The notes beneath the pieces were generated by a model. It saw nothing but the letters and a program-made list of their open reading frames with translations, searched no databases and had not been told where the DNA came from. From assembly GCF_032062135.1 (NCBI RefSeq), contig NC_092868.1, positions 46,537,103-46,601,102 of the forward strand: a stretch of DNA of 64,000 nt, in the 5' to 3' direction. The translations under genes and the position numbers were made by a program. Shown here one piece after another: positions 1-11,862 of the stretch. Positions within the stretch are counted from its first letter, which is position 1, and every line of letters starts with the position of its first letter. The stretch comes from Pyxicephalus adspersus (Eukaryota; Chordata; Amphibia; Anura; Pyxicephalidae).

Positions 1-85
1 GAAAGATCGACTGCGATGCGGGATTAAAGTTTTTTTTTTTTTTGTTTTGGGGGACTTTTGAGTTTAGTTCCTCTTTAATGATTCA
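1..85. mobile_element. family H MITE-like element, end fragment
   Basis: The stretch resembles the right ends of the elements at 14675-14995 and 42355-42845. Shared parts are GATCGACTGCGATGCGGGA TTAAAG, a T-rich run, then GTTTAGTTCCTCTTTAA. The element continues beyond the left edge. Confidence 0.6.
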
Positions 86-264
86 ATGAAGCGACGGCAA
101 TGCAAAAAAACCGCAGCTAGTTACTGCAACCAAACACATGGCAAATTGCTAAAATGGGGGCAAAAATAATTTGTTGCAGTTTGCTTTGTAAAAATAAAAT
201 GGCTCCATAAATCGTTGCTCGGGGTTTGCGAATATTAATCGAACGGCAGGATAGTCATCTCTTG

Positions 265-380
265 TTAGCAAATGTTTGCAATCCTGGACCAGATCTTTTC
301 CAGGTTTGCTGGATCACCCAGCTTCACTGATAAAAGTATATCTTTTCAAGCCTTGGAGAGCTTTAATAAATTAGGGCCAT
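265..380. mobile_element. family B foldback MITE, right half
   Basis: The stretch contains CAGGTTTGCTGGATCACCCA, CTTCACTGAT and CCTTGGAGAGCTTTAATAAA. These are the right-arm hallmarks of a palindromic element found full length at 11285-11500 and elsewhere in the window. The left arm is missing or diverged. Confidence 0.65.
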
Positions 381-644
381 AGTGTGAAAGATGATTGCTG
401 AAGCACTGTGTCATATAAACAATGTATTCATCAATTCTTTCTAAATCTAGCAAATGAAATATATGAAAAATAGACCTGCACAAAAAAGTGCACATCGGTT
501 TATTACCACTGTGGTTAGCATTTGGTTGATGTTCAGGGCCCATTCACAAATAAGTGAATAATCACGGACACGTGGTTACAGAACATGCCAACATGTGCTT
601 CCAAACGAACCACAGCAGTATAAAATTGGACTTGTGATTGTAAG

Positions 645-785
645 GTCTTCAGGACAGGGTACTCTCCTCCCCATGTCACTTTCTATTTAATGTCTATTTA
701 CTGTCTATTTAATGCACAGTGCTGCGTAATATGTTGGCGCTATAAAAATCCTGTTTATTATTAATAATAATAAAAATAATACCCT
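645..785 (+). mobile_element. L2/CR1-like LINE 3' tail
   Basis: The end reads GCTGCGTAATATGTTGGCGC then TATAAAAATCCTGTTTATT and a TAA/TAATAA simple tail. This is the same 3' terminus as the LINE at 63000-63625. It is a 5'-truncated copy. Confidence 0.7.
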
Positions 786-1127
786 GTGATATTTGTACCT
801 CTATGCTGGGTTGTCTTGCAGTGTGATACAGTCCACTTGAGATGCAAAACAAATGGCACCGCATTGCACCAATGTGTGCATTGTGCGTGTGTTACAGCAA
901 TGAAAATATAAGTAGGAGCCTCAATGTAGACCTGATGCCCAGTAGCAGATCTTTGTCCTAGAGATACTTCCTGTTTAACTACGTAGTACTATTTAGAGTA
1001 CTAGTAGAGCTAGAAAAACTGTTTTTCAGTGACACTTATCTAATGTTGTAAGAGTGCTTTTTATTTGTTCCTATGCTAAATCTAGACACCTACGCCTTTT
1101 GATTGAGAAAAATTGTGACTAACCTTC

Positions 1128-1410
1128 ATAGCCCTGTACAGACATCAGATTTCGGTCGCTGGAAATGATCATTTTCAGTGGCTGATGAATGAATGAGTGC
1201 AGTACACACAGTGACTTTTGATTCTATGAAGTGTGGGGGGGGGGGGGGAGCAATTAGCACCCCACTGTGCTCTCCTTTATATAAAAATACAGCAGTGGTT
1301 CTTAATTCTACCAGGGGGCTGGATAGATAACATTGGAGGACCTCTGTACAAATGCCAGATTTTCACCTGAGAAACACAACTATTCATTTCAGGTGAAAAT
1401 CTGGCATAAG
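1128..1410 (+). mobile_element. family A MITE, diverged copy ending in a perfect hairpin
   Basis: The copy carries the family A motifs GGTCGCTGGAAATGATC, GAATGAGTGC-GTACACACAG and CACCCCACTGTGCTCTCC, broken by a G-run at 1232-1247. Its right end folds on itself: ATGCCAGATTTTCACCTGA at 1352-1370 is the exact complement of 1389-1407, with an 18-nt loop. Confidence 0.6.
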
Positions 1411-1422
1411 TACGAAGCCTAA

Positions 1423-1710
1423 AGCTGGTACACACGTGCAATATTTGTCATTGGAAAGGATCTTTTGCGACTGCACGATGCATGATTGAACGTTGTACAT
1501 ACAGCACCATTCTGCTCTATGGAGAGGGGAGGGGGGAGAACGATGGAGCGGCACCCCGCTGTGCTCTCTTCCCTTCGCTCATCATCTGTGGATCCACCAG
1601 GATGGTCGTCAGAACAACGGACGACGTGCACTGTACTCACACCAGATTCTCGTCCGATATTAGCCTGAGACTATTATCAGACGAGAATCATCTGACGTGT
1701 GTACGCAGCC
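1423..1710 (+). mobile_element. family A Harbinger-like MITE
   Basis: Termini are AGCTGGTACACACGTG and CACGTGTGTACGCAGCC-type, flanked by TAA and TTA. The interior has GTTGTACATACAGCACCATTC, GCTCTATGGAGAGGGGAGG and TCTCGTCCGATATT. The near-consensus 3-bp TWA flank plus GGCT..GTACACAC ends suggest PIF/Harbinger. It holds no coding capacity. Confidence 0.7.
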
Positions 1711-1990
1711 TTAGCCTTATTTTTGTTGCTGGAAACAATCTTTTGTGATTATCTCAAAAAAGGAATGACAGATGAATGAGCGCTGTACACACAGTGCCAT
1801 TCTGTTCTATAGAGAGAGGAGAGAACAAGCGAGCGGCACCCTGTTGTGCTCTTCTCCACTGACTTTGAACGACTGAACAACCAATGTACTTCATGGACCC
1901 ATCAAGACGAATCCATACACATCATCAGGCGGCTGCTGTACACGTCAGATTCTCATCCGACACGAGCCGACCATTCATGTGTGCATAGCC
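1711..1990 (+). mobile_element. family A MITE, second adjacent copy
   Basis: This copy is in the same orientation as 1423-1710 and directly follows it. It contains GAGCGCTGTACACACAGTG, TTCTGTTCTATAGAGAG and ACACGTCAGATTCTCATCCG, and ends TGTGTGCATAGCCTA. It is more diverged than its neighbour. Confidence 0.65.
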
Positions 1991-3596
1991 TAGCAGTGCC
2001 GACCTAGCTACAAAAATGTAATTTCATTTATACCAAACAATAAGTAACAATTTGTGTGTGCTACATCTAACTAAATACCCAATCCAGAGGCAGATGTGGA
2101 GACTTAGAATGGGCCCTTTCTGTTTGTAACAATAAATAATAAATCAGGGGTTTAGAAACAAACTGAAATCTAAGAGAAGAGAAAATGATCATGCTGAAAC
2201 CCAAGCAAAGAAATATTATCCAAATATCAGCAAGAGAAAACAAAAAACAATGGCTGTATAAACAAACAGTGTTGCCATTCAAGTGTAGTCCTCAATGTTT
2301 TCTCATTTGCAAAGCAGAAGAGAGAATTGTTCATAAAACAATAGCTAGAATTCAAACCTGAGGATAGATTTCTGGGCCTCCAATGTTAGGGCTCATGGGT
2401 ATGTAAAAACTATATAAATAACTCTGTTCATTAATTCTGATCTCTGGGTTGATGGTAAATCCCCCTCCTCTCCTTTCCACCAGCTATATTGGCCGTCTAG
2501 CCGCTGGGTCCTCTCAGGAAGTCAGACAAAAACGTCAGTGCTGGCCCATCTGCACTTCTGGATCTGCGGTCCCTATCATCCAATGATGACACTATAAAAG
2601 GACCTTGGTAGCAAATACAGACGAGTGAAATCTTCCTGTACAATGTATGAAAAATTAAAATACCTTCCAGGATGAGTTAGAGGGGGCAGATCTTTGCACA
2701 GTAAAGGACTCAATTCAGTTTTGCATTCATAATATATTATATTCTTTCATGCAAGTACCCAAATTTATATCAGCCTCTTCCATTCCCTGTACAGCAGCAT
2801 TCAGACTTTGCGTAATATACCTTTCTTGCACAGACTCTAGTAGTTCCCTACACATATCTGTGCTGTCAAAACAATTATGTGTTATATCACATGGACAACG
2901 CATTTAAGTGGCAACCCATCCCAAACACATCCACAACCCATTTGGATTTTGACGCATAGTTATAAAAACTGTCATAACATTACAATGTTAGTTACTTTAA
3001 TATTTTTGGATCTCAGTGCTGCTGTTCTCCTGCAACCTCTTTGTAGCTACCTGCTGTCTACATGTTCTCTAGTGATGGCTGCATGGCCTGGGTGGGTTTC
3101 TACAACAGTGAGCAATGCCTGTGTAATGTTGTTGAATTGGACACATGTAGACTCCTTCAAGGTTGTAAGGACAGATTAGAAGAACAATTGGGAGATGGGT
3201 GCAGAGTTTTGTAATCTTATACCAGGTGGATCCTGAACAGCAAAATCACCAGGTAGCATTTATATTAAAAAATATTAATGAATCCCCTGATATCAGAAAT
3301 TGTGGAATTTAAACAATCCAAAAATAATTTACACTGCTTAGCATGTAAGTTCTCACTGCATGCAAGAGCTTTTATGTTTAGTGTGATGGAATTGGGCCAC
3401 ATGCGGAAAGTTTCTTCTTTAACGTATCCCATGGAGAAAAACAACTTTTGACTAAGATTTTCTAGAGAACAGCACGAGTAACAAGTAGGATAATTTAGAA
3501 AAACAGCGGGAGAGTACGGTAACAATGGCACCTGGAAAGGGTGGGATATTTCAGGCATCAAGTGCACAGTCAGTTTTTGAAGGTGAGGATATAGAT
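1991..3596. other. prdm2 intron, nothing recognised
   Basis: AT-rich unique-looking sequence. No exon, RNA gene or known repeat is recognised. Short open frames here (for example 2877-3179) lack coding signature or splice context. Confidence 0.5.
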
Positions 3597-3942
3597 GGAC
3601 AGCACGGTGGCTCAGTGCTTCGTATTCTGACCTTTGCAGTGCTGGGTCCTAGGTTCGATTCTCAGCCAGGACACTGTCTGCATGGAGTTTGCAGGTTCTC
3701 CCGGTGTTTGCGTGGGTTTTCTCAGGTTACTCTGGTTTCCTCCCACATTTCCCCTCCCCAAAACCATGCAATTAGATTAACTGTCTTCCCCCTCAAAATT
3801 GGCCTTAGACTGTGTTAAAGACATATGACGATGGTAGGAACATTAGATTGTAAGCTCCTTTGAGGGACAGCCAGTGACATGACTATGGACTTTGTACAGC
3901 GCTGTGTAATATGTAGGCAATATATAAATACTGTGTAATATT
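3597..3942 (+). mobile_element. tRNA-derived SINE (V-SINE-like), full length
   Basis: The head reads GGACAGCACGGTGGCTCAGT with a pol III A-box-like segment. The B box is GGTTCGATTCTC at 3652-3663. The conserved core follows (CATGGAGTTTGCAGGTTCTCC, GTTTCCTCCCACATTTCCCC). The tail TGTACAGCGCTGTGTAATAT then ATATAAATACTGTGTAAT is the same as the L2/CR1-like LINE tail in this window. Transcription by pol III and LINE-borrowed retroposition are family knowledge. Confidence 0.85.
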
Positions 3943-4869
3943 AGATGGGCAGATGTCTCCCTAGGACCTCAAAGCAAGGAGATGCTGGACCATCCCTGTT
4001 CTGGGACCTCCTATTTGTCTTCTGATGATAGGGACACAATACACATACGTAGTTTTTAAATAAGGAGGAACATCAACTCCGCTACAAAGAAACTTTTCAA
4101 CAAGCTGGCTGACTTCTGTGTAGTAACGAGCAGACCTGGAAGCAAGAAGCATTCATTATCACCACCCATGAGCCCACTGTTGTATTAGACTTGGGAAAGG
4201 ACTGTAATGGCAACATTTATTAGTTCTTAAGGTGAACTACTCCTGAGCATAAAGTAAAAGAGTAAAAGGCATATATCTGAGAGTGGTAAAAGATACATAG
4301 TTTATATATTGTGCATACAAGTTTGCAAACGTGTATAAATTTGCAGCTCCTTAACGCACTTAATGTGAACATGGGAACATGCCAGAGCTCCAACTTCAGA
4401 GCTAAAAATGTTGTCACCCCCTGTATGCCATTACCATCTGTTTGCCTGCCTGAGTGATGTTACTGGTCGCAGTGTAATCTCCAAGTCAGTTTGCTTTAGG
4501 CTTACATAGGGGTGAGAATTGCTCCCCATCCCCATGAGAGCTCAAGTATGGCAACTGGTCATTGAAACAAGCAGCACTGCATTAAAGTAGGAAGGGCAAA
4601 TAGTGGGGGGTGAACAGAAGGGGATAATGTGAATATAACAATTGGGGAGGGGGTATTAGGTGAATCTATTGCTATGCTCCACATTGGTTGGGTTCATATT
4701 GTTAGTGCAATGCACAGTACATACATGGAGGTATCATGCATGGATGCATTTTTTGATGTGCATAATAATTTAGGTTGGCACTAAATGTTACCAAATCTGC
4801 ATGCTTTTTTGGGTGCACCTTTAAAATTAGACAGGTATATGTGCATGTGTGGATACAAGAGACATTAGT
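3943..4869. other. prdm2 intron, nothing recognised
   Basis: No exon or clear repeat was seen. Several short open frames occur on both strands without splice or homology support. Confidence 0.5.
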
Positions 4870-4995
4870 TCTTTCTTAATCCTCCTGTATCACTGTCTGT
4901 ACTAGTCTGTCATTTACAACCCCTTTTTAATGTACAGCACTGCATAATATGTTGGCGCTATAAAAATCCTGTTTATTAATAATAATAAAAATGAC
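4870..4995 (+). mobile_element. L2/CR1-like LINE 3' tail
   Basis: The stretch reads CTGTATCACTGTCTGTACTA, then GTACAGCACTGCATAATATG TTGGCGC and a TAATAATAA tail. It is a 5'-truncated copy of the same tail as 63490-63625. Confidence 0.7.
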
Positions 4996-6504
4996 CCAGG
5001 AGGCACATATGAAAATGTAGAAGCACTAGAAAGTAGTTCATGCGGTTATGAAATAATTTCTGTTTGCTTTACTCCACTAATACACAGTTTGGCTCAATAA
5101 GAGTATGGATAGCCTGTGTTGCCCACAATGGCCACAGTGACCAGCATGCAAGCTTTATTTTTCAAGTATCAGAAAAGTCATAGAAGGGAGCCAGTTGGTT
5201 GCATAGTGGCCAAGTAGTCTGGATGTGAATCCAGACTAAAAGATGTAATGTCTCCAGACCATTTTTTTTTTAATTCTTACAATATTGTGTGTGCATTAAA
5301 TGTATTTTATCCATGTGAAAACATCTCTTGCGTAGACATCCAAAAGCCCTGAGACTTCTGCTGGGCATCACTATCTTGAATGTGATGCCAGAAAACCCAG
5401 TAAACACAGAACTTCCATTCAAGTGACAGTCCACACCCTCAGCAGCTACAGATACAGCAAATAAATCTTATGTAGGATGATGAACGGTGAAGGAGCTGGG
5501 CCAAGACAGTCAGTAATATGACAATCCAGAAGTAGCCCAGAATAGGGCAAATATTTGCAAGGAGGCAAGGGCCTGCGTTAGGGAACTGTCCAGTCCAATT
5601 TTTGAATATGTTTAAAGTCAGACTGCAACTGCATGCAAAATTATTTTTGGATTGGAAAAGTAAAGCTTGTAAGCATTAAAAATTACCTAATTTGTCTACA
5701 ATTTACCCTGCACTTTGTTTAGGTTAGTGACAGGGTCTCTTTAAAGCTGCAGGTAGCAACATCACACAAATATATAGAAAATACACAAATAAGGTTTACA
5801 AGAAAACATTATAATGGGCATGGAAGGTCTAGAAGAAAAGACTGGAGGGCTAGAGGATCAGTGGTGCCAAAAGCAAACAAAAAATACATTCTAGCTATTA
5901 TTTCATTCTAAAAAGTTAGAAATGTCCTCTGGCTAAGGGCCCATTTGTATAAATCTATATTGCCCATAGTATTTGATCAGATACTAAGTACAAGGTTCTT
6001 AGAAAATGACAGCTGAATGTAAATGATCTGAGCAATGTATACTTCCCCTTCCTTTATTTCTCAGTCTCTCTCATTCACAGTAGTGCAGTACATTGTGACA
6101 AAAGAATGACCTTTAACCCAAGATGAAAGAAAGGACAGCTTTGGTCTCTTTCAGTAAGCGATCTTAGTGAAGCTTTAAAACCCTATTCCCTGCCTCCCTG
6201 GCCTACTGACATATAAATAATATTATTTTATACATTTTCTGAATGACAGCCAGTCAAGCAGTATTTTCAGTAGCCGACAATGATTACCTCTTCAAGTGTC
6301 CAATAAAACTCAGCCAGGCTAGTAAAGTACCGGGCAATGTGTTTTACAGGGCAAACAATATTTAAATGATATGTCTATTGAAAAAAAAAGTTTCATCACA
6401 GGTAGGAGGTTACTATTTTCCAAAAGCAAAATCAGAGTCCCATTACAGGTATGGTATCACCAAACATCCAGGAATATTTTACATGAATTTATGATTCATG
6501 CAGC
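4996..6504. other. prdm2 intron with repeat-end fragments only
   Basis: GACAGGGTCTCTTTAAAG at about 5729-5746 resembles the inverted end TTAAAGAGACCCTGTC at about 20703. Both are likely ends of one MITE-like family. The rest is unassigned AT-rich sequence. Confidence 0.4.
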
Positions 6505-7060
6505 AATCAGTTGAAACATTAAAACCACCTGCCTAATATTGTGTGCGTTACCCTTGTGCCATAAAATCAACCTTGACCTATCAATGCATGAACACTACGT
6601 GACTTCTGAAGGTGTCCTGTGGTATCTGGCACCAAGATGTTAGCAGCAGATTATTTAGGTCAAACTGCCTCCCCCTGGCCTTCATCTTGCAGAGACACAC
6701 CTATATATTCACAATGTAAATGAAAATGTGGGTGATCAGACCATAGTCTAGTTGTGGCGTTCATGTACCCTTCATAGGTACTTTGGACAGTAGACAGGGG
6801 CCAACATTAGCAGTTTGATTAGTGTGAAGCCTCTTGGACCACAAGCTGCAATGCGTTGCATGTTCTGACACCTTCCTTCCAATTTACACTACGGCACCTC
6901 TTCTGTGTTATCAGACCAAATGGGTTAGCCCCCCTTTTCTGAACACCCACAGCACCCGCCATTTTGTCCACGGCTTACCAGTTGTCCTTCTATAGACCAT
7001 TTTGGTACAGTCTAAGTATTGCATACCAGGAAAACCTGTCGTTTTGGAGATGCACCAAAA
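6505..7060 (-). pseudogene. decayed Tc1-type DNA transposon with transposase remnant
   Basis: Segments match the widely distributed vertebrate Tc1-like element on the minus coding strand. They include GAAACATTAAAACCACCTGC, CCTAATATTGTG, CTTCTGAAGGTGTCCTGTGG, TATCTGGCACCAAGATGTTA, GTTCTGACACCTTCCTTCC and TTTGGAGATGCACCAAA. Order is kept but large internal parts are lost and no long frame survives. It would once have encoded a DDE transposase; it is now inert. Confidence 0.72.
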
Positions 7061-7924
7061 GTGGAAGTCAAAGTTTTCTGTGGGTTTATTGTTTTGGCTC
7101 ATCTGTGTATATTTTTATATGATATTTTTGACATTTAGGCTATAGTGGAATTAACAGTGCATATCAGGACATGGTTACATGATACGACCCAAGCTGTTTG
7201 CTTGAGCAATATAAAATACGGATGGGAACAAATGACCTTGCGGAATGACCATTCTTAGCCGCGAGCTGAAGGGCTGTGATTGGCATCCTAAGTACAAAAC
7301 ACTGCAGCTGAGGAAGCAGATTCATCCTTCACACGGGATGGCTGGCTTGGCATGGTATCTATTACAAATGTTTTACTACCAGCCGGTTAAAATATAGTAT
7401 TTTAATTGCCAAAACTGTACTTTGACCCCCACTTGTAGATATTTATGTCAAAGATTAACAAAGTCTTCCTTGCTTCAATCAAAGAAAAATTAACTAGCAC
7501 GGGAAGTAAAAGTTGTCATGAACTTCACACAGGACTTGAACATACCTCCATGATAACGCTTACAAGACTTCATTACCTTCTTTATATCCTTTTCACAGCC
7601 CCTTGGGCTTTTACTCCATGGCCTCTACTCCTCTTCTTTAACTTGTCTTAAATGAATAGAAGATACTATGATACAATGCAATTTTCCTTTTGTTCATCTG
7701 CAAGCTGAATGATCATTAAGCTTTAAGCCCAATTTACTTTTCATCAGCTCAATATGTTCCAGGTGCATTTAAATAATATGCAAAATCCTGAGCATTTTTC
7801 AGTATGCTTCATTTATATAAATGGTGATCAGTTTAAAAGATTGCCCCATTTTCAACCTTATTGCCATTTTTATAATTAATGCCTCTTGCTTTTATTGTCC
7901 CAAGTGGCGATTGGCAGATAATTA
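7061..7924. other. prdm2 intron, nothing recognised
   Basis: AT-rich, with no splice-bounded coding block and no repeat recognised. Confidence 0.5.
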
Positions 7925-8045
7925 GACTTAATTATTGTTAGGAACATATAGCTATGGTGGGGACATTGGATTGAGAAAAGCTGATATCATGACTAGGATT
8001 GTGCAAAGTGCTGTAGAGGATGTTGGCGATATATAAATACAAAAT
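7925..8045 (+). mobile_element. SINE 3' part, diverged
   Basis: The order GTTAGGAACAT, GGGGACATTGGATTG, GTGCAAAGTGCTGTAGAGGA and TGTTGGCGATATATAAATAC matches the 3' third of the SINE at 3597-3942. The tRNA head is missing. Confidence 0.6.
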
Positions 8046-10074
8046 AAAATTAATGTGCCTACAGAACCACCAAAATCATGAAAGTTTCAAAGAAGAATCC
8101 GTGGTGCTCCAACATGACAAAAAACAAGGCTGAGAAGACTCAAGGCTGAGACTACCTTTTCTTACAATTGCAGTGGAAGAGCTGGAAATGATTTGCTTTC
8201 AGTACACAGTAAAGCTCTATAATTATACGAAGGCTCTGTACACACAGGGGGTGTATCAGATAGAAAACGCTCTCCTTCTGGCAAAGGGAGGGGTGTCAGA
8301 GGGAAGCGTCTGTAAATTGTTTCTGGACTAGATCCAGCAAGCAATGCACTGGGGAATGCAATGCCAAACAAGGGTAATTGGCTCAATCGGCACCCGTCAA
8401 TTGGGAAGGGAGGAGGAGACTGGAGGATGCTGTTCTTTTATTTTTAAAAAAATACCCAAAGTGTGTAGAGCTTAAGAGCCTGTGCACAATACAATTATTT
8501 TCTACCATGTGTGCATAACTACAATTAAAATGTGTACCACTACAGGCAATAGTGTTTTCCATCTGCAAACAGATATAGATTAGTGTATGTAAACCCAACT
8601 GTTACATTATTGGTCAATTTTGTTATATTTTCTTTATAATCTTGCTGGAAATACTGTGAGCCGCCTGTGCCATCTTCCAGTGTGGTTACCAAATGCATTG
8701 TTCTCTGTTGACAACAAAACCACATACCGGTACTTTATGTTATGGACAACATATGAGGAGTCTTGCAGTCCTGTTAAGCAGGTAAGCAGATTTTGCAGGT
8801 AAGCAGATTTTGTCATTTTAGGACTAAAATTGTGTTATTGGCAGATTTATAGCCAGTGTGCAAAGAAAGGTTCTAGAGATAAGGAAGTGGGGAGGAGATG
8901 AGGAGAGGTCTGTGTTCTTTGCAATGCTTAAGAAATGAAGTAGACAGAGCTGACACTGCATACTTTTCAATTCAGAGTTGTGTCATAATGCTAAAGAGAA
9001 AGGATGGAGAATACTATATTTCTGGCACATCTGTACTTGCAGCATGTTTAAAGGCATAAAACACTGAATGTGTTTTTAAGTTTTGCCTTGACATACACTT
9101 TATTATTCCTATGTACAAATCCTTCTGTGCACCATGATCTACATTGTGCAGGTAAAAAGAAAGCCTAGGAACTCTTTCTTTGTGCAGGAGATATGTAAAA
9201 TTTGCTATATCTTTATTGATCCTTTATAGAGGCAGCAGTGGCTTTACAACTTTTTCTTCTTCAAAATCTCACAAAACTTGAGAAAGCCAGAGCACATTAA
9301 CCTGCAGAGAAACAGTGCGTGGCCACAGGTTTGCAAGTACAAGGATTTTTATGGTATGAATCTAAGGTTAATTTCCCTGCTAAAAAGGGATTCTAATGTG
9401 ATTTTTTTACCTGTCCACAATAGGATTTAATTGTATTTATTATGTTTTATGATTGCATTGCTGGTTCTTGTGGAGGTGACAGACAATGTCTCTTTTGCAA
9501 TAAACTTACCTATTTAATTGCATTTTTTTTTTACTAAACTCACCTCTATTAGTTCCACTGCTGGCATCCTTACTCTGTCCTACTACAAGTTTGGTATCTT
9601 TGGCCATCTTGATTGGCCATGCCAGGATGGTATAACGTCCATGCATTCGCCAGAATCATAGCAGTATATTAAAGATTTTGAACAGGCAAATACGTTTGTT
9701 TTTTTGCAGGAGGACATGGATTTTCCATTCTGCAATAAAAAACCTGCTTGCTGACAATTTTCTAGTTTTACATTTTGTTACACTTAAAGGAATGCTGGAA
9801 CGGATGAAAAAGTCAAATGCAGACATTTTGAAACATACTTGTCACATGGACTCTCTCTACCTCAAATGAGGTTGGCCTCTCAAGAAGCAATGAAAGCAAG
9901 GATGCTGCAAAATAAAGTTTAGCTGTAGTCAGGCTTTAGGCAAAGGTGCATATTAACACAATAAAGTCAGAGTATATCCTCCCAAATTCTGGTACTTATT
10001 AATATATCCACCAAATCGCAGGTTCTAACAACCACTGAAAAACAAAAATAAACTCTAATAAAGGGGTCACCTAC
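8046..10074. other. prdm2 intron, mostly unassigned
   Basis: A 17-bp direct duplication, GCAGGTAAGCAGATTTT, occurs twice head-to-tail at about 8779-8812. The rest shows no exon or identified repeat. The missing next prdm2 exon was looked for here (GEELLVWY-type coding on the minus strand) and not found. Confidence 0.5.
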
Positions 10075-10227
10075 CTTGAGGGTTTTGTAATATATTGCCC
10101 TGTTAATCTCCAGAGGACAGAGGTTCTGCTCCTTCGCTGACCGAGCCCAGTTTATATAGCGCAGCCAGTTTCCTTTGTAAGGATCGGTGGCATCAACACA
10201 CATCCAGCCCAGGTTTGGGTAATACAC
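10075..10227 (-). CDS. prdm2: prdm2 exon: C-terminal half of the PR (SET-like) domain
   Basis: This 153-nt exon (51 codons, phase 0 to phase 0) begins VYYPNLGWMCVDATDP and ends INRAIYYKTLK. It matches the PR domain of vertebrate PRDM2/RIZ1, a nuclear zinc-finger protein with histone H3K9 methyltransferase activity. The acceptor reads TTTTAG before GTGTATT at 10227; the donor is AAG/GTAGGTGAC at 10074. Visible PR-domain landmarks are GWMCVDATDP, GNWLRYINWA and EQNLCPLEINRAIYYKT. The next expected segment, with the GEELLVWY-like end of the domain, was not found between here and position 1 and probably lies outside the window. Residue 106 of the assembled protein is Arg (CGG, 10141-10143), where I recall Cys in human. 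Identity is very secure; the methyltransferase role is known from the family, not shown here. Confidence 0.96.
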
Positions 10228-11284
10228 CTAAAACATAAAATAGATCAGCTTTGTCTGCAGCAGACAACACTCCAGTAACAGCTATCCACAAATCATCGGG
10301 CTTAACACCGCTTCAATGGCAGGTAAGGACATTTAGGATGGAATAAGCGCACAGATGGCAGTTTCAAAATTGCACAAGCAATTAAAATGAGTATTGGAAA
10401 AGCAGTCTATATTACCAGCCATACTCACAAGCATTATTCTGGCAATTTCAAACACTTTCAACCTGTTTTTGATCCCAAAAATAAAGATTAAAACCATTCC
10501 AAACTACCAATATCCCAGCTTTGAAAACACGAATAGTAGTTGATTGCCTTGAGCTGATCTAATTTTCAGACAAGCCAAATGTTTTTACTACACAGAATTT
10601 CATACAATTTGAATCACTTTCTATCCACTGGGAAATTTGATTGACCAACAAAATCCAAATGATAGTATGGTAAAGACATGAATGACAGCTATATACAGTT
10701 GTGTTAAGGATTGAATTGAAAACAAAAAAATATAATTATGACAATGACTTGTCAGATTTTGCTGCTGCATAAGATCTCTGCCCAATCTTTTTGCTGTTGA
10801 TTAGGACCTTCATTTTATGTCTTTGATTACTTTAAGAGTTCAAAGCTTTTGTTGGGGTCTTATTGCCTATCTGGGCCCCCAAGGCGATTTGTTTTCTTGT
10901 TCTGTCCTGGTGACCACTACTACAAAGTGGACTTGTAGAGAGTTCCCATCACTTTGTTGTGTATCTGGCACAGGAAATACTATGAACATCCCTAACAAAC
11001 TTCCTGTGGGTGTCTTAACCATTTTCTACTAATCCAAAAGTAAAAAACTTGGATAAAAGGAAAAAAAAATTCCATGAAAAAATAATGTTTAAAGTAGAAC
11101 CTCAAGCACATAAACAAAATATAGCCCTGCAAGATTGTTATCAATAAAATGCATGCCCCCTAAATGTGTGTGTGTTTTCTTTGCATTCAGTGCTGTTATA
11201 AATACATACTATAGGCACTAGGTGTATTTTAAGGAGCATTAGAGGAAGTCATAAGGCACAGATTGTCCTCACTAGAGGCATAGG
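10228..11284. other. prdm2 intron, nothing recognised
   Basis: Unique-looking intron DNA. A 71-codon plus-strand frame at 10817-11032 has no splice or homology support. Confidence 0.5.
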
Positions 11285-11500
11285 ATTTGATTTAATAAAG
11301 CTGGAGGAGATACGCTTTCTTCAGTGAAGCTGAGTGATCCAGCAAATCTGGAATGAATCCAGGCCAGATTTCAAAACATTTGCAAACAAATACCAAATAA
11401 CTTTGAAGGAATTCATTCCAGGATTGTTGGATCACCCAGGATCACTAATGAAAGCGTATCTTCTCCAGCCTTGGAGAACTTTATTAAATGAGGCCCATAA
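11285..11500. mobile_element. family B foldback MITE, near full length
   Basis: The left arm (TTTAATAAAGCTGGAGGAGATACG, TGATCCAGCAAATCTGGAAT) and right arm (ATTCCAGGATTGTTGGATCA, CCTTGGAGAACTTTATTAAA) are imperfect complements. The whole unit can fold into one long hairpin of about 215 nt. No open frame. Confidence 0.75.
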
Positions 11501-11862
11501 TGTCCAAAAAGAAGCCTGTAAACTGCATGTAGTGATGTAATGCTTTGCCTTTATTAGTGGCACAGGATCTGAAATGAATGCTTCGGCACATTTACATTTG
11601 ATACACATATTGGACCAAATATCTATTTACTTGTCTGGCTATATAATGAAGAATAACAACTGTGCAAAACTGGTTGGCTGCTTATTGGAAGGGCTGTAAA
11701 AATCTGGATGATTTCTTTCTAAACAATGTTGTCAGCTGAGAAAATATACTAATACAGCTTGCAGCAAGTGGTTAGGGATCCTACCCATCTGGCACTGTCA
11801 ATATATGTTCAATAATACGATTACTGTACTATAAGGGATCTATTAAAAGGTCATTAAGCTGC

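Noticed and set aside
3597..3700. Possible tRNA gene (A and B boxes)
   Set aside because: The boxes belong to the SINE head; there is no foldable intact tRNA.
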